Assembly: GCA_905221615.1 (NCBI GenBank)
Contig: CAJNDT010000598.1
Location: 1 to 64,000 of the forward strand
DNA from: Symbiodinium sp. CCMP2592
Lineage: Eukaryota > Sar > Dinophyceae > Suessiales > Symbiodiniaceae
Direction of reading: 5' to 3'
Length of the DNA: 64,000 nucleotides
Part shown: piece by piece, positions 21,219 to 31,524 of the stretch
How the letters are laid out: each line of letters begins with the position of its first letter
Numbering within the stretch: position 1 is the first letter of the stretch
Position numbers and translations under genes: made by a program
Notes under the pieces: model-generated
What the model was told of the DNA's origin: nothing
Database searches by the model: none
What the model saw: only the letters and a program-made list of their open reading frames with translations

Positions 21219-21234
21219 AAAAAAAAAAAAAAAA
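21219..21234 (+). other. Poly-A tail of the LINE
   Basis: Sixteen adenines follow 'aaaaggtgcgtgt'. This is the expected 3' end of a LINE copied by target-primed reverse transcription. Immediately beyond it begins the inverted relic of the same family. Confidence 0.85.
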
Positions 21235-21235
21235 T

Positions 21236-22060
21236 CCCCTTCGTGCAAGCATGTCACCATGCAGCCAATTTCGGCTGTAAGGCTGGTATGCGCGGCTTTA
21301 CGGGGGACTTGAAGGAGGCTTAAGAAAGCTGCTGCCCGCTCAAGAGGCCCGCCACGGGAGCGCAGCACCCCAGAGCGCGGGCATGCCGCAACATGGTCAC
21401 CGAGAGCATCCAAGCCACGACGGCAGCGGCAAGCTGCAGGTGTGAGGGGCAGCGGCATACGCAGTCGCCGGAGAAGCAGCGCCCTAAAGAGGGGCGACGG
21501 CAGGCAGAGCTCCTGCGAAGTGGGGCGGTCTGTGAAGACACGCGCGCGTATGGGCCAGCTTGAAAATCAAGCATGGCAACGGATGCTGGGTCGAGCTCGC
21601 GTCGGAGGGCTCTGTCACCGAAGTCGTCAAGAGCACGAGATGGTGAACGCTGCCAACCACGAGTGGCGTCGACGCCTGGGTCATCATGCGTCATGCTGTG
21701 GGGGAGGAGTCTGGCGTGCGCGACAACTCCTGCCATGCGGGCAGTTCAAAACCTGCAGCGGACAAGGAGTGGCCGGCCAAGCGAATGGAATCCAGGGCAA
21801 TTGGTAGCGAGTCGCTGCTCGCCAAGGATGCGCGCAGACGTTCAACGAAAGTGGGCTCACGGCGTGCAAAGAGTTGGAGGCAGTCTGCCCAAGAAGCCCA
21901 ATACGCGGCTGACGCCTGACTCGTGCCGGACGGCACTGCGGAGACCCAAGCCGCCGTGCCGCAGCGCAAGCTGGGCCCGGCGGCGGCGGCGAGAGGTGGC
22001 AGAGAGTCACAGTCGGCACTTCATCAGCGTTGTGAAGCTAGGTTTTCGCAGTATTTGAGA
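21236..22060 (-). pseudogene. Inverted relic of the same RLE-LINE family
   Basis: Read on the minus strand from about 22,020 downward, it shows AAYWASWADCLQLFARREPT, then SLSAAGFELPAWQE (21,969-21,730). In shifted frames it goes on to CRCRRGLDALGDHVAACPRS and RGGPLERAA (21,458-21,330). These match AAYWASWMDTLPV, YAVPSWDE, CSCHGVLDAYGDHRAAC and LPLERA of the main LINE in the same order. RT and most of the nuclease are missing. The recognisable homology stops at the poly-A junction with the plus-strand element, and its missing 3' part does not reappear on the other side of that element. Confidence 0.75.
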
Positions 22061-22084
22061 CAAGAAAATCATCTAATTCACATC

Positions 22085-22560
22085 AAGCCAGCCAGCGCCC
22101 GGGCAACCTCCTCCCCGCGCCGGGAAACAATTTTCCCGGCGCCAGGAGAACCTACACATTTTTCTTCGATAGTGCAATGAATGTGACTCGTACTGAAAGT
22201 CATTCAAAGTTTATCCTTGAGCAAGCAAACTTGTCAAGATAAAGTTGCCCGGCGTTGGGCGGTATTTTCAATCAGCGCCAAAACAAACATTTTCTAGCAC
22301 CAAAAAATTGTGTGAAAACCAATTTTCCGACGCCGAAACATGTAACAAGTTTCGTCGGCGCCGGGATGTTCTTGCAAGAACCAAAAGCTTTTTCTGTTGA
22401 GTAAAAATATTAATGTGTTGGCAGGGTACGGCGACGGGCTAACCTTTCTCCGGCGCCGGGAACCAGCTTTCCCCGGCGCCGGGGGACAGCTATCCCCGGC
22501 GCCGGGAAAGAACATACCCCGGCGCCCGGCGCCGGAGAAAACTCTGCACACGTCAGCGCT
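22085..22560. repeat. GGCGCC-core palindromic repeats, left block
   Basis: Repeated short units centre on the self-complementary CCGGCGCCGG, for example 'ttttcccggcgccaggag', 'tttccccggcgccggggg' and 'tatccccggcgccgggaa', each flanked by short A/T-rich text. Diverged copies have 'ccgacgccga' or 'cggcgttggg'. The block abuts the left end of the next LINE relic. A related block lies at 24045-24435. Confidence 0.85.
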
Positions 22561-22599
22561 GGGAATCTAAGTTTCGAACTATTTTATATGTGAATGCGC

Positions 22600-23956
22600 A
22601 GGCCGAATTGCTTGGCAGCGAACGCCTATATGCATTCTTAGATGATTCTGACGTGCGACCCCGAGCGCGTTCGCGCAGCACCGGTGTGGAATGCAGCGGG
22701 CGATGAGCCCCCTAGGCTCTCGGAATGGTTGCCGCCCGCCCGAGATGGCCGGCCAGTGTGGGTTGGGGACCCTGCACTCCCTCCGGACCAACGGGGCATC
22801 CACGTGCTTGGCACCCTCATTGGGCATGACACCTTCCAAAAAGCGGCACTGCTGGCCAAACAGTGCCAGCATGACTCGCTCCTGGACAAGCTGCCGGGCC
22901 TCCCAGACCTCCAGACAGCCCGGCTGCTTCTCCTCATGTGCGCAAACCCCTGCAGCAACTATTTGCTCCGGACCGATCATGGGCTGCCTAGGCGAACTCC
23001 TTGGAAGCGACGGGCCATTGCACTTCGACGATCAGGCACTGCAACGCGCCATGCTGCCGCTACGACTCGGCGGGCTGGGTCTCCGCTCGGCCGTGGCCGG
23101 CCGCTGCGCAGCTTATTGGGCTTCGTTGGCAGACACATTGCCCACGTTGCAAAACCGAGCTCCGGAGCTGGTGGCTGCTGCGTACCACCCCGCCGGGAGT
23201 GCCGGCGCGGTGCCTGCCACAAGCAGCGTTGCCGAGCTGCTGCAAGCAACCACACGCCTGAGCGAGGCGGGCTACGCAGCACCGGGATGGGGCGTGCTCT
23301 CGGCCGGCGGGGAACCACCGTGGGAGCCTGCTGAGCGCGACCGAGGCTGGTAGCGAGCTGCGGCTGCCTGTTTGTACATCTGCGTGCGCGAGCCTTTATT
23401 CTGACCTTCATCCGGCTTGACGCCTCCCCTTTTGTTGCGGCATCCTCTCCAGCCCCTGCCAGTCGCGCCTCGCACCTGCAGGTGCGGTGGTGTTTGGATC
23501 CGTAGGCGACCACCGAGCAGCCTGCCCCAAAGCCGGAGTGCTGGCGCTCGGGGTGCGCCGTTTGAGTGGGCAGCAGCGCGCTAGCCGCTAGCCTCCAATG
23601 TCCTGATTCGGGACATGAATCTGGATGCACCTGCCACGAACGCGCGCCGCATCGAGGTGCTGGCGAATGGCCTGCTGCTGTGGGCGGGAGCACAAGCCGC
23701 CGTCGACACCACTTTGGTTTCGCCGGTGACACGCGATGGCGCACCGCGTCCCGGTGCTGACCGCAAGGCTGGGAGCGCGGTCTCACCGGCGGCCACTCGG
23801 AAACGGCGGGACACGTACCGAGAACTGGACATTGCCGCTGGCTGGCGTCGATGCAGGCACTGGCGCCGAACCACGGGAGACCTCCTAGCGGACGCGCGCG
23901 GCAACCACGATGTGCCCAGCAGCCACCTGCCGGCCCCCACCGGTGAGCGCTGCTAG
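22600..23956 (+). pseudogene. Second direct relic of the RLE-LINE family
   Basis: It starts at RT motif C (ERLYAFLDDS near 22620). VWNAAGDEPPRL, PVWVGDPALPP and HVLGTLIGHD follow (22,690-22,830), matching the main copy. A frame change near 22,980 gives MLPLRLGGLGLRSAV and AAYWASLADTLP, ending at a stop near 23,353. After a gap, a knuckle remnant (GDHRAACPKAGVL, about 23,500) and the nuclease box (ARRIEVL, AAVDTTLVSPVTRDG, 23,641-23,740) appear. Fingers, motifs A and B and about 150 bp before the knuckle are lost. Confidence 0.8.
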
Positions 23957-24044
23957 CCGCTGGCCAGATTAAAGCACAATGGGCAGACGGAAAAGTCCGC
24001 TGATGTCCGCTGGAAAAAAAGGAAGAATCACCCACATCAAATCA

Positions 24045-24435
24045 AACCAGCCGGCGCCCGGCTAACCTTTCCCCGACGCCGTGAAACAGCTTTCGCAGCG
24101 CCGGGACACAGCTTTCCCCGGCCCTGCGAAAACCTTCGCTGGTGGAACGAATGTTACTCGTATTCAAAACTGTCCTTAAAATCAAACAAACTTGCCGGCC
24201 GGCGCCGGGCTGACCGTTCCCCGGCGCCGGAAAGATGCAAAAGAAATCAAAAGAACACCTTCCCGGCGCCGGGGCACGACTTTTTTCGGCGCCGGGAAAG
24301 CCAGGAAAGTATTTGCATGACACCTATCAATTCATCGGCGCTGAAAAGTAGGTCTCCGCGCTGTTGAATATCAGAAATTTCCAGTTCAAATCTAACCGGC
24401 TGGCGCCGGGCTAACCCTTCCCAAACGCCGGCCTT
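24045..24435. repeat. GGCGCC-core palindromic repeats, right block
   Basis: This has the same kind of units as 22085-22560: 'cggcgcccggctaacctttc', 'ccgttccccggcgccggaaa', 'cccggcgccggggcac' and 'ttcggcgccgggaaag'. The string 'gggctaacctt' recurs in both blocks (near 22,437 and 24,060). The LINE relic therefore sits inside a pre-existing repeat tract, or the tract was duplicated around it. Confidence 0.85.
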
Positions 24436-24880
24436 GCTCCGGAACCCCGCTCCGGAACAATTTGCTCCGGAAACCCGGAACCTCTCCGGAGCTTTGCTCC
24501 GGAACCTCCGGAACCTCTTCGGAACCTTGGCTCCGGAACCTTGTCCGGAATCTGGCTCCGGTACCTCTCCATAACCTTGCTCCAGAACCTTTCCGCAACC
24601 TCTCCGGAACCTGTCCGGAACTTCGCTCTTGAACCTCTTTGGAACTTCGCTCCCGAACCTTGCTCGGGAACCTTGCTCATTGCTCCGGAACCTATCCGGA
24701 ACCTCCAGAACCGGAACCTCACTCCAGAACCTCTCCAGAATCTTGCTCTGGAACCTCTCCGGCACTTCGCTCAGGAACCTGTGTGGGACCTGGCTCCGGA
24801 ACCTCTCCGGAACCTTGCTCCGGAACCCTTCTGGAATCTCGTTCCGGAACCTCGCTCCGGAACCTCTTCAAAACTCTCTA
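24436..24880. repeat. TCCGGAACC tandem array
   Basis: About 25 short units of the type 'ttgctccggaacctctccgg' contain the palindrome TCCGGA. Several frames stay open on both strands; the plus frame from 24541 gives repeats such as LRNLAPEPF and EPLQNLALEPLRHFAQEP. Peptide regularity comes from the repeat length (mostly 24-27 bp). I do not treat it as a gene. Confidence 0.85.
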
Positions 24881-25330
24881 AAGCTGTTGGTGAATTAGTG
24901 AAGGTCCAGTCGCAGAACGAAGTCCTTGAAGGACCTGAGGCGAGTGGCCGTGCACTTCAGCGGCCAGCAGCTATCAGTTGCGGCGGGGCAGGCTTTGAAG
25001 AACACATTCGTTTTCTGCAGCTGAGGAGCTTGCATGCCAGGGCACGTCATTGCGTGGGCCGTCGGCTCCAAAGTTTTGCCACTCGCATTGCGACGTGCTG
25101 CTTGGCATTTGCCGGATGTGCTGAGGAGCATTTGTGCCAGGGATAAACCCCCCCCCAGGAGAAGCTGTGCATATGGATACCGGAAAGCAAACGTTCCCGC
25201 CCCATCAACCTGGCAGCACGAAAGCCTACTGCCCAGTCGGTGGGCCTGGCAATTCTGTCTGCCCGGCGGTGCCTAGAGAGCACTAAAATGCTAGCCGGGT
25301 GGAGTTCATATTGGTCTCTGAGAGTGGAAT
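24881..25330 (+). other. Open tail after the TCCGGA array, unknown
   Basis: The plus frame that starts in the array runs on to 25146 through unique sequence (KVQSQNEVLEGPEASGRALQ, then Cys-containing text). No domain is recognisable, and the array itself supplies the frame, so a real gene is doubtful. Confidence 0.25.
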
Positions 25331-25900
25331 GCCTATCAAACAAGTTGATTTATATAAATATTATATAAAAATATAATCAAAAAGAAATTAAGTCACAATA
25401 GAGGGCGAAATGCCTGCAAAACACAGCACCTCGGCACCACCGACCTCTGGAACCGAACGATGCCTGCTGAAGGTTCTACATAAAGAAAACAGTGCGGAAA
25501 CATAGCAGACAGCAAAAAAGAAAGAAAGCAAGAGGACAATGAAGAAGGAACGAAATATGAAATGAAACAAATAGATAAAGAGAGATATGAAAATGTAGAC
25601 AGACAGCAGAGAAAGAAAGATAGACAAACAGAAACAGCCAGAATGAAATGCATGCTAAGACGCAGAAGCAAGAGGATGAAGAAATGAGAAGGAAAGCAGC
25701 ACAAAATAGTAAATCCAGAAAATCGCGAAGAGAAAAGAGCGAGCACGGCAAGATATAAAGAAAGACAGAAAGAAAGAGATGCAAACATAAAAGAATATAT
25801 TGTGAACACCTCGTAGCGCAGCTATGGTAGAAATACACGAGCAGCAATAGTACTAGTGAAACAAAATATATCGTCGTACAAATAATAGTAATAATAACAC
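25331..25900. repeat. A/T-rich and AG-rich low-complexity tract
   Basis: An AT-rich stretch 'tatataaatattatataaaa' near 25350 is followed by about 400 bp of purine-rich plus-strand text ('gaaagaaagcaagaggac', 'agaaagaaagagatgc'). On the minus strand this gives hydrophobic-looking ORFs (Ser/Phe/Leu only), which are composition artefacts. Confidence 0.7.
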
Positions 25901-26134
25901 TAATAGCAGCACGAACATTCATAAGAGCAACTCTGGTACGGTATTTTTGTTTGTGCATGCGGCCAACGTTTTCTGACAACTTGTGTTTGCCATATGCAGC
26001 AATTCGGCAGCGATACAACCTCCAGGGTGTGCAGGCTTCGGTTCTCAAGGTCAACGCAGCAGGTTCGTGAGCAACATGCGCAGGGTTTTTCGCATGCTGG
26101 AACTTGCGCCTTTTGACGGACGGAGTCAAGAAAA

Positions 26135-26420
26135 CGATATGTCATCACCATGTTTGCAGCCTTGCAGCAAGGGAATGTTGTGCGGCTGTGCCCCCCCCAA
26201 CCCGCCTGCATTTTCAAGTCCATTCACGCTTGCAATTAAAAGGAAGCATCATGTCGTCACCATGTTTGTATAAAGGAAGTTTGCGCGGATCATTTGGTTT
26301 GCACATGGGGGGGCAGCCCCCCGGTATTTTGAATCCATCCGTGTTTGCAAAAGAGGAAAGGGCATCATGTCATCACCATGTTTTCAATAAGCCAAAGTTG
26401 TGCGAATCGCCTTGTTTGCA
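26135..26420 (+). repeat. Dispersed 'catcatgtcatcaccatgtt' repeat
   Basis: Three copies of 'atgtcatcaccatgttt' or its one-base variant lie near 26141, 26250 and 26367, each about 110 bp apart and followed by 'ttggtttgcacatgg'-like text. A fourth copy is at 34197-34260. It looks like a short interspersed or tandem unit. Confidence 0.7.
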
Positions 26421-26552
26421 CATGGCAGGCTAAACTCCAAGCGAATCCGAGGATCCTGATCCAACAGCGCCCGTTGTTACGGGATCGTGCCCCCGAACCC
26501 TTTGAGGCTGTTGACCTTTGCTTAACCTTCAAGAGGGTCCGAAGATGGAAAA

Positions 26553-26790
26553 CCGATGACACTTATGAGGATGGCGACCCCGAAGCCCACAAGCCTTGTA
26601 ACTGTTGACTCCTTGCAAATTCCGACAGACTTTGAGGGTCCCTAAGCCACGACAGTGCGAGGATCGCGACCCCGACCCCAATGATCCCTGTGACTGTTGA
26701 CACTTTGCAAACTCCGAAAGGCTCCAAGGGTCTAAGAGCGACGACAGTTTCAGGGATGGCGACTCCGACCGCACAATCTCTGTGACTGTG
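26553..26790 (+). repeat. 92-bp tandem repeat, about 2.5 units
   Basis: Related units contain 'aggatggcgaccccga' near 26568, 'aggatcgcgaccccgacc' near 26660 and 'gggatggcgactccga' near 26752, each followed by 'tgtgactgttgacactttgc'-type text. The spacing is 92 bp. They are older and more diverged than the following array. Confidence 0.75.
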
Positions 26791-26934
26791 CACATTTGGC
26801 AGGTGGAGCATTTTCTGATTACAACTTTTGTTTATCATCTTTTTTTGATAGGTCACCCCCTGAGAGTCTTGGAGATGTCAATCCTTGGACCCCTAGGTCC
26901 AAAAGCTCAGCTCCGGCGCCTGCATCCAGAACAT

Positions 26935-29900
26935 GCAATAGGATCCATGAAGACGGCAAAAGTTGAAATGTTTGTTCAGGCTGTGCTGTTTGGCCGCGGC
27001 CAGGGCACAGAATGCAAAACCGTTTGATTTGCCAGATTTTTGTGTTGTTGCGCACGTGCAAGCATGAGCACCGAAAGAGCCTTGTGCTGCATGGCAGATA
27101 GCCATGGCACTTGCATAGGAAGCAGTGCGATTAGTGATTAGAATGTGATTCGTATCCGGAGCATAATCAAGATGTGCGGCCGGCACATGTAGAATCAAGC
27201 GATTCAAACTTTTGTGTTGTCATGCAAGACGCTGTCGTGTGTGGCGATGGAAATCAAAGATCAAAGAAGTGTCTTATAGTTGATTGTGTTCGAAGAAGCA
27301 ACGTTCGGTATTCTGTTCGAAAAACTATTTGATAGGATCCATGAAGACGGCAAAAATTGAAATGTTTGTTCAGGTTGTGCTGTTTGGCCGCGGCCAGGGC
27401 ACAGAATGCAAAACCGTTTGATTTGCCAGATTTTTGTGTTGTTGCGCACGTGCAAGCATGAGCACCGAAAGAGCCTTGTGCTGCAGGGCAGATAGCCAGG
27501 GCACGTGCATAGCAAGCAGTGCGATTAGTGATTAGAATGTGATTGGTATCCGGAGCATAATCAAGATGTGCGGCCGGCACATGTAGAATCAAGCGATTCA
27601 AACTCTTGTGTTGTCATGCAAGACGCTGTCGTGTGTGGCGATGGAAATCAAAGATCAAAGAAGCGCCTTTGATGGTGTTCGAAAAAGCAAAGTTCGGTAA
27701 GCACAAATATATTTGATAGGATCCATGAAGACGGCAAAAATTGAAATGTTTGTTCAGGTTGTGCTGTTTGGCCGCGGCCAGGGCACAGAATGCAAAACCG
27801 TTTGATTTGCCAGATTTTTGTGTTGTTGCGCACGTGCAAGCATGAGCACCGAAAGAGCCTTGTGCTGCATGGCAGATAGCCAGGGCACGTGCATAGCAAG
27901 CAGTGCGATTAGTGATTAGAATGTGATTCGTATCCGGAGCATAATCAAGATGTGCGGCCGGCACATGTAGAATCAAGCGATTCAAACTTTTGTGTTGTCA
28001 CGCAAGACGCTGTCGTGTGTGGCGACGGAAATCAAAGATCAAAGAAGTGTAGTTGATTGTGTTCGAAGAAGCAACGTTCGGTATTCTGTTCGAAAAAATA
28101 TTTGATAGGATCCATGAAGACGGCAAAAATTGAAATGTTTGTTCAGGTTGTGCTGTTTGGCCGCGGCCAGGGCACAGAATGCAAAATCGTTTGATTTGCC
28201 CGATTTTTGTGTTGTTGCGCACGCGCAAGCATGAGCACCGAAAGAGCCTTGTGCTGCATGGCAGATAGCCAGGGCACGTGCATAGCAAGCAGTGCGATTA
28301 GTGATTAGAATGTGATTCGTATCCGGAGCATAATCAAGATGTACGGCCGGCACATGTAGAATCAAGCGATTCAAACTTTTGTGTTGTCACGCAAGACGCT
28401 GTCGTGTGTGGCGATGGAAATCAAAGATCAAAGAAGTGTAGTTGATTGTGTTCGAAGAAGCAACGTTCGGTATTCTGTTCGAAAAAATATTTTTTGATAT
28501 GAAACCTTCCATGAAACGCAAAATTGAAATGTTTGTTCGGTTTGTGCTGTTTGGCCGCGGCCAGGCCAGATGCCAAAACCGTTTTGATTCTCCAGATTTT
28601 TTGTGTTGTGGCGCACGTGCAAAGAATGAGCACCGAAAGAGCCTTGTTCTGCATGCATGATAGCCAGGTCAACGTCATAGCAACATGCTATTATCTGATT
28701 AGAATGATCGTAATCCGGAGCATAATCAAGATGTGCGGCCGGCACATGTAGAATCAAGCGATTCAAACTTTTGTGTTGTCACGCAAGACGCTGTCGTGTG
28801 TGGCGACGGAAATCAAAGATCAAAGAAGTGTAGTTGATTGTGTTCGAAGAAGCAACGTTCGGTATTCTGTTCGAAAAAATATTTGATAGGATCCATGAAG
28901 ACGGCAAAAATTGAAATGTTTGTTCAGGTTGTGCTGTTTGGCCGCGGCCAGGGCACAGAATGCAAAATCGTTTGATTTGCCCGATTTTTGTGTTGTTGCG
29001 CACGCGCAAGCATGAGCACCGAAAGAGCCTTGTGCTGCATGGCAGATAGCCAGGGCACGTGCATAGCAAGCAGTGCGATTAGTGATTAGAATGTGATTCG
29101 TATCCGGAGCATAATCAAGATGTACGGCCGGCACATGTAGAATCAAGCGATTCAAACTTTTGTGTTGTCATGCAAGACGCTGTCGTGTGTGGCGATGGAA
29201 ATCAAAGATCAAAGAAGTGTCTTATAGTTGATTGTGTTCGAAGAAGCAACGTTCGGTATTCTGTTCGAAAAAATATTTGATAGGATCCATGAAGACGGCA
29301 AAAGTTGAAATGTTTGTTCAGGTTGTGCTGTTTGGCCGCGGCCAGGGCACAGAATGCAAAACCGTTTGATTTGCCAGATTTTTTTGCTGTTGCGCACGTG
29401 CAAGCATGAGCACCGAAAGAGCTTTGTGCTGCATGGCAGATAGCCAGGGCACTTGCATAGCAAGCAGTGCGATTAGTGATTAGAATGTGATTCGTATCCG
29501 GAGCATAATCAAGATGTGCGGCCGGCACATGTAGAATCAAGCGATTCAAACTTTTGTGTTGTCATGCAAGACGCTGTCGTGTGTGGTCAATGTAAGAATC
29601 AAGAGATCAAAGAAGTGTAGTTGATTGTGTTCGAAGAAGCAACGTTTGGTATTCTGTTCGAAAAAATGAATGATAGGATCCATGAAGACGGCAAAAATTG
29701 AAATGTTTGTTCAGGTTGTGCTGTTTGGCCGCGGCCAGGGCACGAATGCAAAACCGTGTGATTTGCCAGATTTTTGTGTTGTTGCGCACGTGCAAGCATG
29801 AGCACCGAAAGAGCTTTGTGCTGCATGGCAGATAGCCAGGGCACGTGCATAGCAAGCAGTGCGATTAGTGATTAGAATGTGATTCGTATCCGGAGCATCA

Positions 29901-31053
29901 TCAAGATGTACGGCCGGCACATGTAGAATCAAGCGATTCAAACTTTTGTGTTGTCATGCAAGACGCTGTCGTGTGTGGCGATGGAAATCAAAGATCAAAG
30001 AAGTGTCTTATAGTTGATTGTGTTCGAAGAAGCAACGTTCGGTATTCTGTTCGAAGAAATATTTGATAGGATCCATGAAGACGGCAAAAGTTGAAATGTT
30101 TGTTCAGGTTGTGCTGTTTGGCCGCGGCCAGGGCACAGAATGCAAAACCGTTTGATTTGCCAGATTTTTGTGTTGTTGCGCACGTGCAAGCATGAGCACC
30201 GAAAGAGCTTTGTGCTGCATGGCAGATAGCCAGGGCACGTGCATAGCAAGCAGTGCGATTAGTGATTAGAATGTGATTCGTATCCGGAGCATAATCAAGA
30301 TGTGCGGCCGGCACATGTAGAATCAAGCGATTCAAACTTTTGTGTTGTCATGCAAGACGCTGTCGTGTGTGGCGACGGAAATCAAAGATCAAAGAAGTGT
30401 AGTTGATTGTGTTCGAAGAAGCAACGTTTGGTATTCTGTTCGAAAAAATGATTGATAGGATCCATGAAGACGGCAAAAATTGAAATGTTTGTTCAGGTTG
30501 TGCTGTTTGGCCGCGGCCAGGGCACAGAATGCAAAACCGTTTGATTTGCCAGATTTTTGTGTTGTTGCGCACGTGCAAGCATGAGCACCGAAAGAGCTTT
30601 GTGCTGCATGGCAGATAGCCAGGGCAGTGCGATTAGTGATTAGAATGTGATTCGTATCCGGAGCATTATCAAGATGTACGGCCGGCACATGTAGAATCAA
30701 GCGATTCAAACTTTTGTGTTGTCATGCAAGACGCTGTCGTGTGTGGCGATGGAAATCAAAGATCAAAGAAGTGTCTTATAGTTGATTGTGTTCGAAGAAG
30801 CAACGTTCGGTATTCTGTTCGAAAAAAATATTTGATAGGATCCATGAAGACGGCAAAAATTGAAATGTTTGTTCAGGTTGTGCTGTTTGGCCGCGGCCAG
30901 GGCACAGAATGCAAAACCGTTTGATTTGCCAGATTTTTGTGTTGTTGCGCACGCGCAAGCATGAGCACCGAAAGAGCCTTGTGCTGCATGGCAGATAGCC
31001 AGGGCACGTGCGTAGCAAGCAGTGCGATTAGTGATTAGAATGTGATTCGTATC
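26935..31053. repeat. About 390-bp satellite, 11 units
   Basis: Units begin 'gataggatccatgaagacgg', near 26941, 27335, 27719, 28108, 28505 (diverged), 28889, 29283, 29676, 30069, 30458 and 30838; spacing is 380-397 bp. Each holds 'ctgtttggccgcggccaggg', 'gcatgagcaccgaaagagcc' and 'cggccggcacatgtagaatc'. Unit 5 is much more diverged than the rest, and the last is cut off at about 31053. A minus-strand frame of up to 115 codons (MNRLILHVPAAHLDYAPDTN...) is open in most units but its 3' end varies. Because units are nearly identical, this openness is inherited, not independent evidence of coding. Confidence 0.95.
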
Positions 31054-31182
31054 CCGAGGCCATTCAAAGGCGAGAACTCAGCATATTCAGCAGATGCCTG
31101 TTTTGTTTTACGGTTTTTTTTGGGGGGGGAGGTGATTTGTTCCCCACATCACCTTGTGGGGTTCTTACTTTTAAGGCTGCAT

Positions 31183-31515
31183 CCCGCCTCCTTCTCCTCC
31201 TCCTCCTCCTCATCCTCCTCCTCCTCCCGCTGCTGCTGCTCCTGCAGGAAATGCTATGTTTCTTGTGCCCCTCACTACTATCTACTATCTTGCTATTCCT
31301 CTCCTCTTGCTGCTGCTGTTGCTCTTGCATGAAGTACTATCTTGCTATTCCCCTCACTACTATCTTGCTATTCCTCTCCTCTTGCTGCTGCTGCGATTCC
31401 CTTCATACTATCTTGCTATTCCTCTCCTCCTGCTGCTGCTGTTGCTCTTGCATGAAATGCTATCTTGCTATTCCCCTCATACTATCTTGCTATTCGCCTC
31501 CTCCTGCTGCTGCTG
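31183..31515 (+). repeat. CTC/CTG triplet and CTATCTTGCTATTCC repeats
   Basis: A (CTC)n tract at about 31190-31230 is followed by 'gctgctgctg' runs and five copies of 'tactatcttgctattcc'-like text. Leucine-only and serine-only ORFs here are artefacts. Confidence 0.85.
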
Positions 31516-31524
31516 CTGCGCGGC

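Larger units (their letters stand above)
16350..21234 (+). mobile_element. Near full-length non-LTR retrotransposon, RLE type
   Basis: This GC-rich element of about 4.9 kb encodes, in order, a RING-like finger, a Cys-rich region, a Pro/Ala/Arg-rich linker, a reverse transcriptase, a C-terminal CxC-H-C knuckle and a restriction-like endonuclease, and ends in a 16-base poly-A (21219-21234). A single RT followed by a C-terminal knuckle and nuclease is the layout of R2/NeSL/CRE-type LINEs, which insert by target-primed reverse transcription. At least four disruptions are visible: frame changes near 16,560, 17,560 and 19,190 and an in-frame TGA at 18760. The copy is therefore dead as read. The 5' end is placed by composition change and by the first ATG, so it is approximate. 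I could not identify a target-site duplication. Confidence 0.8.

Noticed and set aside
21192..21252. Minus-strand ORF containing FFFFF near 21,230
   Set aside because: The Phe run is only the reverse complement of the LINE poly-A tail.
25393..26129. Minus-strand ORFs of 138-217 codons rich in Phe, Leu, Ser and Cys that look like membrane proteins
   Set aside because: They lie opposite an AG-rich low-complexity tract. The apparent hydrophobicity comes entirely from CT-rich composition.
27580..27600. B-box-like 'gcgattcaaac' in each 390-bp unit, suggesting a tRNA-derived SINE
   Set aside because: It has mismatches to the B-box consensus and there is no A box at the right distance or tRNA fold.
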